Of a stretch of 64,000 nt of DNA, positions 8,803 through 17,576 are shown in pieces. Each line of letters starts with the position of its first letter. The first letter of the stretch is position 1. The stretch comes from Planctomycetia bacterium (GTDB lineage Bacteria > Planctomycetota > Phycisphaerae > Phycisphaerales > SM1A02). Position numbers and translations under genes: made by a program. Below the pieces are notes generated by a model. The model was not told the DNA's origin. It saw only the letters and a list, made by a program, of their open reading frames with translations, and did no database searches. The stretch lies in contig SXOD01000006.1 in assembly GCA_005776885.1 (NCBI GenBank), forward strand, positions 1 to 64,000, in the 5' to 3' direction.

Positions 8803-9933
8803 GTGATCCCGCTAGCCCACTCGAGCGGCGGACCCGACTCCAACCGATCGGGCTCCCCTGAAGCCACCATCTCGCTTTCATCGGGGTCAACCGATGCCGA
8901 GGTGAATGCCATGTGGCTTGCGGAGGTCGAGCCGGTCCTCATGGCTGGCCCGTCGTCGGTCCGGATCGTGCTCCCGCCGACCCGCCCCTTGTCGCTTGCG
9001 CAGCTGTCCGCGATCGTGGCCATCACGAATCGAGTGCGGGGTGCTGGCGGCACCGTTACGTATGAGCCTTCGACCCCACGCCTGGCCATGATGGTTCGAG
9101 CCTTCGGGCGAAGGGACCTGGCCCCCGGGAGCAGTGCGCGTGTCGGATTCGTAGAGCAAGTTGGCGAGTCGGCCATCGCGACGGTGCACACCGGTGTGTC
9201 GATCATCGGCTTCGTGGCGCATCTTGGGGCGGCGATGGCGTCCACGCTCCGTCACCCGGCGACCATGCGATGGCGCGATTTCTTTTCTGCTGCCGCTGCC
9301 TCGAGCGCCGATGCCCTGCCAGTCACGGCGTTGCTGTGTTTCATCGTTGGATTCATCATCGCATTCCAGACCATGCCCAGCTTTGCGCAGTTTGGCATGC
9401 CCGCGATGACCGGCATCGTGATTGGCGTCTCCATGGTGCGTGAATTGGGGCCCCTGATCACCGCCATCATCCTCTCGGGTCGCTCAGGAAGCGCCTTCGC
9501 GGCGGAGCTGGGAACGATGACGGTGACCAGCGAGATCGACGCCCTCCGTGCCCTGGATCTGGAACCCGTCAGGTTCTTGGTCGTGCCCAGGATCCTGGCT
9601 GTCGCCCTCGTCACGCCGCTGCTTTCGATCATCGGCACCATCGCCGGATTGCTCGGTGGGTACTTGGTCCTCTGGGGGAAGGACATCTCGTTCCTCTTCT
9701 TCTACGAACAGCTCAAGCACTCGGTCCACCCGCACGACTTCGTGCAGGGCGTCTTCAAGATGTTCGTGTTCTCGCTGCTCGTCGGTGCCGCCGGCTGCCT
9801 CGCCGGGCTCCAGACAGCTGCCGGGCCCGGTGCCGTGGGGCTCTCGGCGACCCGCGCGGTGGTGGCCGGCATCGTGCTGGTCATTCTGGCCGACGGCCTC
9901 ATGGGCGCGATCTTCTACGCGATTGGATGGTGA
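8803..9933 (+). CDS. mlaE: MlaE/YrbE-family ABC transporter permease with N-terminal STAS-like region
   Basis: This 376-residue permease belongs to an Mla-type lipid transporter that moves phospholipids between membranes. The C-terminal two thirds show the conserved MlaE core, including GMPAMTGIVIGVSMVRELGP, ILSGRSGSAFAAELGTM and EIDALRALDLEP, with several membrane helices. The first 115 residues resemble the STAS/MlaB-like domain often fused to this family. GTG 8803 was chosen as the first in-frame start after the preceding lipoprotein. The gene is followed directly by the ATPase, whose ATG overlaps the stop codon by seven bases, so the proteins are probably co-translated. Confidence 0.9.
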   Translation: MIPLAHSSGGPDSNRSGSPEATISLSSGSTDAEVNAMWLAEVEPVLMAGPSSVRIVLPPTRPLSLAQLSAIVAITNRVRGAGGTVTYEPSTPRLAMMVRAFGRRDLAPGSSARVGFVEQVGESAIATVHTGVSIIGFVAHLGAAMASTLRHPATMRWRDFFSAAAASSADALPVTALLCFIVGFIIAFQTMPSFAQFGMPAMTGIVIGVSMVRELGPLITAIILSGRSGSAFAAELGTMTVTSEIDALRALDLEPVRFLVVPRILAVALVTPLLSIIGTIAGLLGGYLVLWGKDISFLFFYEQLKHSVHPHDFVQGVFKMFVFSLLVGAAGCLAGLQTAAGPGAVGLSATRAVVAGIVLVILADGLMGAIFYAIGW

Positions 9934-10721
9934 CCATGGACACGAGCATTCCTTCCAACGACCTCCTGCTTGCAGCGCGTGGACTCTCCATTGGCTATCA
10001 CGGCAAGGCCGTGATGCGCGACCTCACCTTCGACGTTCGCCGGGGCGAGGTTGTCGTGGTCGCTGGCGGGTCTGGGTGCGGCAAGACCACGCTCATGCGG
10101 ACGATCGCGACACTGCTCCCGCCGGTCTCGGGCAGCCTGGCCATCAATGGGCATGAGCTGGTTGGGGCGAGTGCGGAATCCCTCAGCGTCATCCGCCGGA
10201 GCCTCGGTGTCATGTTTCAGAGCGGGGCACTGTTCGGCGGCCTGACGGTCCTGGAGAACGTCCTGCTCCCCATGGAGGCCCATCGGCACCTCGCGCGGCC
10301 GGCGCGCGTGGAGATGGCCAAGTCCCTCCTCAGCAGCGTCTTCATGCAGGACGCCGCCAACAAGCTCCCAAGCGAACTGTCTGGCGGCATGCAAAAGCGA
10401 GTGGCGATCGCCCGCGCCCTCGCACTGGAGCCGCCCATCGTGCTGCTGGACGAGCCCAGCGCAGGCCTTGACCCGATCACCAGCGCGGAACTGGATCGCC
10501 TGATCCGCGAATTCTGCGAGTCAACGGGCCGGTCATTCCTGGTCGTGACCCACGAGCTCCCCAGCATCTTTGCGATTGCCGACCGGATGGTGTTCCTCGA
10601 TGCCCAGTCAAGGACGATCACGGCGATCGGCACTCCAAAGGACCTTCTCGAGTCAGGACCGACCGCCGTTCGGCAGTTCCTGAGCCGGACCCCACCAGAC
10701 CAAGCCAAGGAGGCAGCGTGA
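9927..10721 (+). CDS. mlaF: MlaF-type ABC transporter ATP-binding protein
   Basis: The 264-residue ATPase energises the Mla-type lipid transporter. Walker A is GGSGCGKTT (about 47-55), the signature is LSGGMQKR (about 151-158), and Walker B is IVLLDEPSAGLDP (about 171-183), with the switch histidine in VVTHEL. The signature with GGM rather than GGQ is typical of MlaF/Ttg2A ATPases. The start could be ATG 9927, overlapping the permease stop, or ATG 9936. The C-terminus overlaps the MCE-domain gene through GTGA at 10718-10721. Confidence 0.92.
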   Translation: MVTMDTSIPSNDLLLAARGLSIGYHGKAVMRDLTFDVRRGEVVVVAGGSGCGKTTLMRTIATLLPPVSGSLAINGHELVGASAESLSVIRRSLGVMFQSGALFGGLTVLENVLLPMEAHRHLARPARVEMAKSLLSSVFMQDAANKLPSELSGGMQKRVAIARALALEPPIVLLDEPSAGLDPITSAELDRLIREFCESTGRSFLVVTHELPSIFAIADRMVFLDAQSRTITAIGTPKDLLESGPTAVRQFLSRTPPDQAKEAA

Positions 10722-11650
10722 ACACTTATCGAGATGCATGGAAGGCCGGAATCATGGTGCTTGTGGGAGCGGGAGCCGGGGTGGGCTTCTTCGCCTACTT
10801 GGCAGGGCCGATGTACTTCGCAGCGAAAGTGGATGCCGAAACCTACATCCCCGGTGGGGTCACCGGACTGGCCGTCGGGTCCAACGTGGCCTTGCGTGGA
10901 GTCAATGTGGGTCGAGTCACGGACCTCACCTTTCCCGGAATCCAATATGGCGGACCGCAGGCACTCTTTGACAAGCGGTACGGAGATCTCGTCACTGTCG
11001 TGTTCGAGGTGAGCGCTGAGTCGCCCGACCAGTCAGAGGAGGATCTCAGGGCACTCCTGGCAGAGGCCGTCAAGGAGGGGATTCGGGCGAGGACCAAGAT
11101 GGCCGGCATCACCGGCGGCTCGTTCCTCGAGCTTGGCAACCCGGGACCGGGCACGCCTCCGGCTTTCGTGCCGAGCTGGACGCCCGGGCGCCTCTACATT
11201 CCCTCGGCACCAGGGGTGCTGGACGAAATGATCTCTGACATTCAGTCCGTGCTGCGAAAGCTGGCCGCGTTTGACCTGGAGGGAATCAGCACCAAGCTCA
11301 ACACGTTGCTCGCCGATGCAGACAGCTTCGTCGAGCAGGATGGCAAGGCGTTGGTGAGCTCGCTCAAGGACAACAGTGCCGCGCTCCAGGTCATCCTCAA
11401 GGACCCGGAGATCCAGCGCGCCATCCGCGAGGTCGCCGATGCGGCGGATGGGATCCACCACCTGGTCAAGTCCAACTCGCCCGCGGTGCGAGAGCTGCTT
11501 CAGTCTCTTGGTGAGACGATCGAGAACCTGGAAGCGCTTTCCGCGAAACTGCGGCAGGATCCATCGGCCATCATCTTCACGGCCCCGCCACCAAAGCTTC
11601 CACCATCCCAGCCCGATCCAGCGCCATCCGCGCACGACACTGGCCACTGA
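10718..11650 (+). CDS. mlaD: MlaD-type MCE-domain substrate-binding protein
   Basis: This 310-residue protein has an N-terminal membrane anchor (about residues 8-30, GIMVLVGAGAGVGFFAYLAG), then an MCE domain (about 38-125) with GGVTGLAVGSNVALRGVNVGRV and ITGGSFLELG. A long helical region ends in a proline-rich tail. MCE proteins form hexameric rings that shuttle lipids across the periplasm. The GTG start overlaps the TGA of the ATPase gene. Together with the permease and the downstream lipoprotein it makes a four-gene transport operon. Confidence 0.9.
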   Translation: MNTYRDAWKAGIMVLVGAGAGVGFFAYLAGPMYFAAKVDAETYIPGGVTGLAVGSNVALRGVNVGRVTDLTFPGIQYGGPQALFDKRYGDLVTVVFEVSAESPDQSEEDLRALLAEAVKEGIRARTKMAGITGGSFLELGNPGPGTPPAFVPSWTPGRLYIPSAPGVLDEMISDIQSVLRKLAAFDLEGISTKLNTLLADADSFVEQDGKALVSSLKDNSAALQVILKDPEIQRAIREVADAADGIHHLVKSNSPAVRELLQSLGETIENLEALSAKLRQDPSAIIFTAPPPKLPPSQPDPAPSAHDTGH

Positions 11651-11662
11651 CGGAGTACCACC

Positions 11663-12298
11663 ATGAAAGCAACCTCCCCAAGCCGCCGTTTCGCCCGTGT
11701 TGCCGCTGCCGCCGTCGTGTCGATCCTGCTCGGCACGGGCGTGTCGTGCGACATGTTCAAGCCGAGGGCCGCCGACCAGGCGTACTGGGCCCTGCAGACC
11801 GGCCCGCTCCATGCGACGCCCGTGGCCAACCCCACGAAGTCCGTGCGGGTGCGCACCGTGAGTGCGCCGGCCCCGATCTCGAGCGCGCCGCTCGTGTACC
11901 GTTACCCGAACGGCCAGGTCCGGGTCGACCAGTACAACTCGTGGATCTCTCCAGTGCAAGTGCTGGCCACGCCGGAAATCCAGAACGGGCTCCGGTCGAC
12001 CGGCCGCTTCTCGGGCGTGCTTTCGCCGGCCGACGCTGGCGAGGTGTGGGCCGAACTCCAGCTGAGCATCATCGATGCCAGCGCCCACTACGAACTGGGA
12101 GCCGACAAGGCCTTTGCGCGAGTTTCGGTCGTCGTGACCTGGATGGGCGGGGATGACCAGGACGACGTGATGCGGCAAACGGTGATCACGAAGGATGTGA
12201 CGATCGCCAAGGACACGGCGCAGGGAGTCGTGGAGTCGCTGAACGCGGCGTGGACGCAGGTCGTGCAGGAGGTCGTGGACCGGGCTCCCGCGCAGTAA
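11663..12298 (+). CDS. ABC-type transport auxiliary lipoprotein (PqiC/ABC_trans_aux-like)
   Basis: This protein of 211 residues has a signal sequence ending in the lipobox GTGVSC (cysteine about residue 30). The mature part contains YWALQTGP, then PLVYRYPNGQVRVDQYNSWISPVQVL, a pattern of the PqiC/YmbA family of lipoproteins that partner MCE transporters at the outer membrane. It starts 12 bases after the MCE gene, so it is the fourth member of the operon. No MlaC-like periplasmic shuttle is present nearby. The family assignment is from the RY-x-Q-x-R-x-D-x-YNSW motif and operon context. Confidence 0.8.
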   Translation: MKATSPSRRFARVAAAAVVSILLGTGVSCDMFKPRAADQAYWALQTGPLHATPVANPTKSVRVRTVSAPAPISSAPLVYRYPNGQVRVDQYNSWISPVQVLATPEIQNGLRSTGRFSGVLSPADAGEVWAELQLSIIDASAHYELGADKAFARVSVVVTWMGGDDQDDVMRQTVITKDVTIAKDTAQGVVESLNAAWTQVVQEVVDRAPAQ

Positions 12299-12301
12299 CC
12301 T

Positions 12302-13228
12302 GTGCGAATGCAAGCAGCCACCGTGCTCTTTGGCGATGCACTCGACTTCGCCGGGCGATATCCACCGGCACGCCTCCCGGCTGGGGAGGCGATCGCCGCC
12401 CATGGACGGCTGCTGGCCGCCGCACCCTGGTTTGCGGGGCGGCTGGTGTGGCCCGTGGAGGAACTTGACACGCTCTCCGACGGTGCCGAGGGGGTGGCAC
12501 CGACCGCGTTGCCGCCTCGGACCGAGGGAGCGTGGGCCATCAGCGCCGTGACGCGGCCTGTTGGGTCCGATGATTTCCAGTTTGACCTTGAGACCATCGC
12601 GGAGTTCAACGAACGCCATGCCATGGAGGGGGCGGCAGCCCTGTGCATCGACTCGCTGGAGGCCAGGGTGGAATCGGCCGCGGACATCGACCGGGCCATC
12701 GAGGCCGTTCCCGATGACGTCTTCCCGTACCTGGAGATCGCGTGGGGGAAGGATCCTCGAGGCCTCATCGCAGCGCTTGCCGGCGTCGGCGTCGGCGCCA
12801 AGTTGCGCACTGGTGGGCTTGACGCGGCGTCGCACCCGCCCGTTGAGGCCGTGGCTCGCTTCATGGTGGCCTGCGCACGGGCCGAAGTGCCGTTCAAGGC
12901 GACCGCCGGCATGCACCGTGCGATGAGGCACGCCGCTCCAGACCTGGGTTGCGGGCAGCATGGCTTCCTCAACCTGTTTGGTGCGGCGGTCCTCCTCCAG
13001 GCCGGTCAACTGGACGAAGCGGGCGTGTCAAGGATGTTGCTCGAGACCACGCCGGGTGCGATCAAGCTCGACACGGCCGGGCTCCAATGGAACGGCATCA
13101 GGGCCTCCATGGAGTCGATCGCGGCGGCACGCCGTGACGTGGTCCACAGTTGGGGGACCTGTTCGTGGGAGGAACCGATGGATGACTTGATTGCCCTCGG
13201 CTTCGTCGACCGCGAGGTCATGGCGTGA
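12302..13228 (+). CDS. Conserved hypothetical protein coupled to fumarylacetoacetase
   Basis: This 308-residue cytoplasmic protein has no signal or membrane segment. I do not recognise a named family. Visible features are VGAKLRTGGLDAASHPP (about 160-176), PFKATAGMHRAMRH (about 198-211) and GQHGFLNLFGAAV (about 217-229). They alternate with hydrophobic strands, suggesting an alpha/beta barrel with a basic, possibly phosphate-binding site. It starts 3 bases after the lipoprotein gene at GTG 12302 (or ATG 12308). Its TGA overlaps the ATG of fahA in GTGATG, so it is probably translated together with the tyrosine catabolic enzyme. Function unknown. Confidence 0.75.
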   Translation: MRMQAATVLFGDALDFAGRYPPARLPAGEAIAAHGRLLAAAPWFAGRLVWPVEELDTLSDGAEGVAPTALPPRTEGAWAISAVTRPVGSDDFQFDLETIAEFNERHAMEGAAALCIDSLEARVESAADIDRAIEAVPDDVFPYLEIAWGKDPRGLIAALAGVGVGAKLRTGGLDAASHPPVEAVARFMVACARAEVPFKATAGMHRAMRHAAPDLGCGQHGFLNLFGAAVLLQAGQLDEAGVSRMLLETTPGAIKLDTAGLQWNGIRASMESIAAARRDVVHSWGTCSWEEPMDDLIALGFVDREVMA

Positions 13229-14529
13229 TGTCGACCGATGCCTCACTGCCTCGATCGAGCTGGGTTCCCACGTCGGGTGCGGAATCCGGCTTTGGCCTGG
13301 ATCACTTGCCGATCGCCTCGTTCTCCGCGGAGGGTCGAGGGCGGCGGCTGGGCATCCGGATCGGCGCACATGTCCTTGACCTGGCGCGGGCGACCGAGGC
13401 TGGATTGTTCGATGGTCTGTCCGTCCAGGAGCGCGAGGCGCTCCGCAAGCCCGAGATGAATGCGCTGCTGGCGCTTGGCGCACCCTCGTGGGCTCGCGTG
13501 TGGTCACGCCTCCGCGAGCTTCTCGGACCAGACTGTCCCGCACTGCGAGACCACGCCGACTGCAAGAGCATGCTGGTGCCGGAGTGGGGTGTGTCGTTGC
13601 GTGTCCCCGCCCACATCGGCGACTACACCGATTTTTACGCCTCGATCCACCACGCGACCAATGTGGGCAGCATGTTTCGGCCGGACAACCCGCTGTTGCC
13701 CAACTGGAAGCACGTCCCGATTGGGTACCACGGCCGGGCCAGCACGATCGTGGCGACCGGCACGGCGGTGCGCCGGCCTTCCGGGCAGCGCAAGCCCCCT
13801 GAGGCGGCGGAGCCGACCTTCGGCCCGAGCCAATCGATGGACCACGAACTGGAGATGGGATTCCTGGTGGGGCCCGGCAACCCGATGGGACAGTCGCTCT
13901 CCGTCGAAGAGGCTTCGCAGCGGATCTTCGGCGTGCTCCTGGTCAATGACTGGAGCGCACGAGATGTTCAGGCATGGGAATACCAGCCGCTGGGGCCGTT
14001 TCTCGCGAAGAACTTCGCGACGACCGTCGCAGGCTGGGTGACGCCGATGCTGTCGCTTGGCGGGGCCAAGCGTCCCGGGCCGATCCGTCGGGCCGATGAC
14101 CCTGCGCCGCTCCCGTACTTGCGCTGGCCTGGCGACTGGGGTCTCGACCTGGACGTGGAGGTGTGGATCCAGAGTGCCGTGATGCGTGAGCGCGGCCTGG
14201 AGCCGATGCGCCTGTCGGCGGGGAACTACACGGACATGTTCTGGACGCCGTCCCAGATGCTGGCGCATCACGCCAGCGGGGGCTGTGCGATGCAGCCCGG
14301 GGACCTCTTTGCGTCCGGCACGATCTCCGGCCCAACCAAGGAGTCGCGCGGCTGCATGCTTGAGCGGACGTGGCGAGGAACGGAGCCGATCGCCCTTCCG
14401 GACGGGACCGAACGGAAGTTCCTCCAGGATGGGGACGAGATCATCCTGCGTGGCAGTGCCCCGTCCAGCGGAGGGGGTCGATTGACACTGGGGGAATGCC
14501 GGGGCCGGATCGAACCATCCCAGCACTGA
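13228..14529 (+). CDS. fahA: Fumarylacetoacetase
   Basis: This 433-residue enzyme hydrolyses 4-fumarylacetoacetate to fumarate and acetoacetate, the last step of tyrosine/homogentisate breakdown. Family residues are DYTDFYASIHHATNVG (metal aspartate and catalytic histidine), HELEMGFLVGPGN (metal glutamates), NDWSARDVQAWEYQPLGPF and FLAKNF, in the usual order. The length is close to eukaryotic and bacterial homologues (about 420). ATG 13228 overlaps the stop of the unknown upstream gene; GTG 13225 is an alternative. The downstream minus-strand genes hmgA and hppD supply the preceding steps. Confidence 0.95.
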   Translation: MSTDASLPRSSWVPTSGAESGFGLDHLPIASFSAEGRGRRLGIRIGAHVLDLARATEAGLFDGLSVQEREALRKPEMNALLALGAPSWARVWSRLRELLGPDCPALRDHADCKSMLVPEWGVSLRVPAHIGDYTDFYASIHHATNVGSMFRPDNPLLPNWKHVPIGYHGRASTIVATGTAVRRPSGQRKPPEAAEPTFGPSQSMDHELEMGFLVGPGNPMGQSLSVEEASQRIFGVLLVNDWSARDVQAWEYQPLGPFLAKNFATTVAGWVTPMLSLGGAKRPGPIRRADDPAPLPYLRWPGDWGLDLDVEVWIQSAVMRERGLEPMRLSAGNYTDMFWTPSQMLAHHASGGCAMQPGDLFASGTISGPTKESRGCMLERTWRGTEPIALPDGTERKFLQDGDEIILRGSAPSSGGGRLTLGECRGRIEPSQH

Positions 14530-14539
14530 CGGACGCCAA

Positions 14540-15091
14540 TCACTCGCGGAGCGAGTCGATGGCGGACCAATCGATGTCGATCACCGTGCCCGGCTTGATG
14601 CCGAGTCGCTTGTTGGTGCCGGGTGGCGTCTCGATGGCGTACTTGGCCGGCAGGTTGGATGAGTATCGAGGCAACCGAGCGTGATACACCGGGATGGGCT
14701 CATTCTCGGCGCGCGGTGATTCCTTCTTCATCGCATGCACCGCGGTCACCTTCCCGGATGGGGCCACGAACGCGATGTCCATGTCGGTGAGGCAATCGAC
14801 CATCCAATAGCTCTGGATCCGGGCACGATCGTCGATGAAGAGCATCCCCGTCCCGGCCGGAATCTCGGTGCGGCCAGAGAGTCCCTTCTGGATGGAGGGG
14901 AGATCATCCGCGACCTCGAACGCGAAGGCTTCGCCGCCAAACGGGAAGCGGATCACCTCCAGGGCGTTCGCCGACTCCTTGGAGACGACCTCGAATCCCT
15001 TGTCCCCAGCCTGTCGGCCGTCCTGTTGCGACGACTGATAGGCAAAACCGGCCCCAGCGAGGGCCACGAGCACACTGGCCAGGATCTTCAT
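14540..15091 (-). CDS. DUF192 family exported protein
   Basis: This 183-residue protein has an N-terminal signal or anchor (MKILASVLVALAGAGFAYQ). After a polar linker comes the DUF192 fold, with GLSGRTEIPAGTGMLFI, YWMVDCLTDMDIAFV and KRLGIKPGTVI. DUF192 proteins are small beta-barrels of unknown function found in many bacteria. The start is ATG 15091, eight bases after the hmgA stop, so the two genes form an operon on the minus strand. GTG 15103 is another possible start. It converges with fahA, with 10 bases between the stops. Confidence 0.85.
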   Translation of the reverse strand: MKILASVLVALAGAGFAYQSSQQDGRQAGDKGFEVVSKESANALEVIRFPFGGEAFAFEVADDLPSIQKGLSGRTEIPAGTGMLFIDDRARIQSYWMVDCLTDMDIAFVAPSGKVTAVHAMKKESPRAENEPIPVYHARLPRYSSNLPAKYAIETPPGTNKRLGIKPGTVIDIDWSAIDSLRE

Positions 15092-15099
15092 GTTGGTCT

Positions 15100-16410
15100 T
15101 CACCAGGTCGAGGCCTTCTGGCCAGTCGAGGTTGACGCCGCCGCGCGCCGGCCCCGCGTGCTCACGGAGCCGCTGGACTTCGCCGTCACCTTGCCGTTGG
15201 AGACGTGAGCACTGGCCGTTGCAGTCAGGGCGCCGTCTTGCCACGAGATCGGGTACGCGCGATCGTCCAGCCCGAGTGCGGCCTTGGTCGGGAAGAGCGG
15301 CCGAAACGTGTCGCACATGATGGCCAGTTCGTCGGTCTGGGTCGCACCGATCGATTTCTCGACCGTGCCGGGATGCGGGCCGTGGGGGATGCCTTGCGGG
15401 TGCAGCGTCAGGCTGCCCGACTCGATGCCGCGCCTGGCCTTGTAGTTGCCCTCCACGTAGTAAAGCACTTCGTCCGAGTCCAGGTTGGAGTGGTTGTATG
15501 GGACGACGATCGCCTCGGGGTGGAAGTCGAGCGGACGCGGGCAGAAGGCACAGATCACGAAGTTGTGCGCGTCGAAGACCTGGTGGGTCGGCGGCGGCAG
15601 GTGGTGCTTGCCGACGATCGGGCTGAAGTCGTTCACGTTGAAGATGTAGGGGTAGTAGCAGCCATCCCAGCCCACGACGTCCAATGGGTGGTAGTCGTAG
15701 ATGTACGAATGCACGTGTCCCCGGCTCTTGATCCGGACCTCGAACTCGCCCCGCTCGTCGAAGGAAAGCGGAAGGGTTGGCAGCCGGAAGTCCCGCTCGC
15801 AGAAGGGGGCGTGCTCCAGGAGCTGTGCCGATTGCTTGGAGAGGTATCGAGGCGGCGGAAGCATGTGGCTGCCGTTCACGCTCTCGATGAGGAGGAACCG
15901 ATTCGCGGGCGCATGCTTCGCCGGGCGGTCGAACTCCATCCGGTAGATCGTCCCCTTGGGGACCACCACCAGGTCCTTGGGCCCGAAGCGGAGTGTCCCG
16001 AACATCGTCCAGAACGTGCCGGTCCCATGATGGATGAAGAAGCACTCGTCGGCGACCGCGTTCTTGAAGTGGTACGCCATCTCCTGCCGCGGGAGGCAGA
16101 TCGACATCAGGCAGTCGTCGTTGCCAAAGAGCGGGATGCGCCCTTCGACGGGGTCCCCCTTGGGCTTGAGGCCGGCCGTCTTGAGGTGCCGCATCCGCAT
16201 CGAGCTGCGCTCCACGTAGGCCGGGTCGCAGGCGTAGAGCGGCTTCCAGCCATGGACTTGCGTGGGGGCGTTGATGTGGTACAGGGTCGAGGTCGGCCCG
16301 ACGAATCCCTCGGTGCCGAACACCTCTTCGGAATACAACTTCCCGTTCGGGGCCCGGAATTGGGTATGCCGCTTTGGCGGAAGCGTGCCGAGTTGTGTGT
16401 AATAGGCCAT
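15100..16410 (-). CDS. hmgA: Homogentisate 1,2-dioxygenase
   Basis: The 436-residue iron enzyme opens the ring of homogentisate to give maleylacetoacetate. Recognisable parts are the N-terminal cupin (DECFFIHHGTGTFWTMFGTL), CAFCPRPLDFHPEAIVVPYNHSN (iron-ligand region), DEVLYYVEGNYKARRGIESG and HPQGIPHGPHPG, with the later iron histidine. The last 40 residues are low-complexity Ser/Thr/Arg-rich and not part of the family core. The gene is the middle step between hppD and fahA. No maleylacetoacetate isomerase is seen in the window. It is divergent from the pseudouridine synthase gene at 16439. Confidence 0.95.
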   Translation of the reverse strand: MAYYTQLGTLPPKRHTQFRAPNGKLYSEEVFGTEGFVGPTSTLYHINAPTQVHGWKPLYACDPAYVERSSMRMRHLKTAGLKPKGDPVEGRIPLFGNDDCLMSICLPRQEMAYHFKNAVADECFFIHHGTGTFWTMFGTLRFGPKDLVVVPKGTIYRMEFDRPAKHAPANRFLLIESVNGSHMLPPPRYLSKQSAQLLEHAPFCERDFRLPTLPLSFDERGEFEVRIKSRGHVHSYIYDYHPLDVVGWDGCYYPYIFNVNDFSPIVGKHHLPPPTHQVFDAHNFVICAFCPRPLDFHPEAIVVPYNHSNLDSDEVLYYVEGNYKARRGIESGSLTLHPQGIPHGPHPGTVEKSIGATQTDELAIMCDTFRPLFPTKAALGLDDRAYPISWQDGALTATASAHVSNGKVTAKSSGSVSTRGRRAAASTSTGQKASTW

Positions 16411-16438
16411 TATCGACTCTCTTCAGGAGTCTAGCCGC

Positions 16439-17113
16439 ATGGAAGCTGACCCTTGCCACTCCCAGGTCCCGTGCGTGCTTCACCGCGAGCGCGACTGGGT
16501 GGCCGTGCACAAGCCGGCGGGCTGGCACAGCGTGGTGCAGTCGAGGTCGGATGGTTCCCCGACGGTGGAAGAGTGGCTTCGGCAGGGCGAGCCAGCCCTG
16601 GCGGCGCTCGAGGATTCCGGGCTGGTGCATCGACTCGACAAGGGGACCAGCGGATGCCTCATCGCGGCCACGACGGTCCCCGCGCGCGAATCGCTGCGTG
16701 ATGCTTTCACGGCGGGAGAGTTCGGGGCACGGCTGATCACCAAGCGCTACCTCGCGAGGCTCTCCGCAGCGGTGGAGGACCGAGGCGAGTTCAGCGCACA
16801 CTTTTCGGGCCGCCACAAGCGGTCCGCCAAGGTGACGGTCTCGCGCGCAGGCGCCCCGAACACCCAGGGAACGATTCGGTGGTCGATCCTCGACCGGGGC
16901 TCCAATCTCTTCGATGTGGAACTGGTCGGCCCCGGTCGGCGTCACCAAATCCGTGCTGGATTCGCCTCGCTCGGGGCGCCGTTGGTGGGTGACACGCTGT
17001 ACGGCGGGCCGGCACATCCAAGTGGGTTCCACCTGCTCCACGCCTGGCAGGTGCAACTGGATGGCGTGGTCGTGGAATCCCCGCGCCCGACGTGGGCACA
17101 TGCCAGGGCGTGA
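16439..17113 (+). CDS. RluA-family RNA pseudouridine synthase
   Basis: This protein of 224 residues isomerises uridine to pseudouridine in rRNA or tRNA. The catalytic motif HRLDKGTSG (about 63-71) carries the essential aspartate, and the family also shows VAVHKPAGW near the N-terminus, KRYLA and GRRHQIRAGFASLGAPLVGDTLYGG. There is no S4 domain, so its target cannot be told from sequence. It shares a 28-base divergent gap with hmgA and converges with the inhibitor gene at 17120. A second RluA-type gene lies at 57394. Confidence 0.88.
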   Translation: MEADPCHSQVPCVLHRERDWVAVHKPAGWHSVVQSRSDGSPTVEEWLRQGEPALAALEDSGLVHRLDKGTSGCLIAATTVPARESLRDAFTAGEFGARLITKRYLARLSAAVEDRGEFSAHFSGRHKRSAKVTVSRAGAPNTQGTIRWSILDRGSNLFDVELVGPGRRHQIRAGFASLGAPLVGDTLYGGPAHPSGFHLLHAWQVQLDGVVVESPRPTWAHARA

Positions 17114-17119
17114 GCGACA

Positions 17120-17545
17120 TCAGTCGCGGTCGACGAGATAGGGGATCACCACTGTCTGCGCCGCCTGCCCGTTCTTCTCCCAAGGACGACGCAGCTCGAA
17201 GGTGAGCGTGCCGCGCCCCGGACGGGCGGGGCTGATCTCAAATCCCCACTCGCGAGGCCCACCGGACACGCCTGGGTCGATCGTCCGCGATCCCTTGGGG
17301 TGGACCGACACGGGAATGGGCTGCGTGGTCGTGTCGCGCACGTAGACCCACTCATACCCGGTTCCACCGTGCGCCGGCAGTGAAATCGTCTGGGGCGTCC
17401 CGACCTTCAGGTCCAGCATCGTTTGGGCCGAGACGATCGGGTCGACGTACACCGGGCTGGCGCGGTGGGGCGCGTCGCATGCGGCGAGGGAGGCCGCGGC
17501 GAACGCGACGGCGAGGGCTCGGCAGGCCAAGGTGATCGGTGGCAT
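17120..17545 (-). CDS. Chagasin-like (I42) cysteine protease inhibitor, lipoprotein
   Basis: This 141-residue exported protein has the lipobox SLAAC (cysteine about residue 22). The mature domain shows the three loops typical of the I42 inhibitor family: GTGYEWVY (like NPTTGY), GGPREWGFEISPARPG and LRRPWE. Family members block papain-type cysteine proteases, and here it would sit on the periplasmic face of a membrane. The start is ATG 17545. It lies 31 bases after hppD on the same strand and may be transcribed with it. The target protease is unknown. Confidence 0.82.
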   Translation of the reverse strand: MPPITLACRALAVAFAAASLAACDAPHRASPVYVDPIVSAQTMLDLKVGTPQTISLPAHGGTGYEWVYVRDTTTQPIPVSVHPKGSRTIDPGVSGGPREWGFEISPARPGRGTLTFELRRPWEKNGQAAQTVVIPYLVDRD

Positions 17546-17576
17546 CGGTTGATCCAGTGGTGAAATCAAGGAGGGG

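Noticed and set aside
11033-13009. 658-codon minus-strand open frame across mlaD, the lipoprotein and the fahA-linked gene
   Set aside because: It spans several real plus-strand genes and is rich in Arg, Gly and His with no family features.
14540-17101. Single large minus-strand reading frame covering DUF192, hmgA and the pseudouridine synthase region
   Set aside because: Only the last 183 codons, from ATG 15091, are protein-like (DUF192). The rest overlaps hmgA in another frame and the plus-strand pseudouridine synthase.
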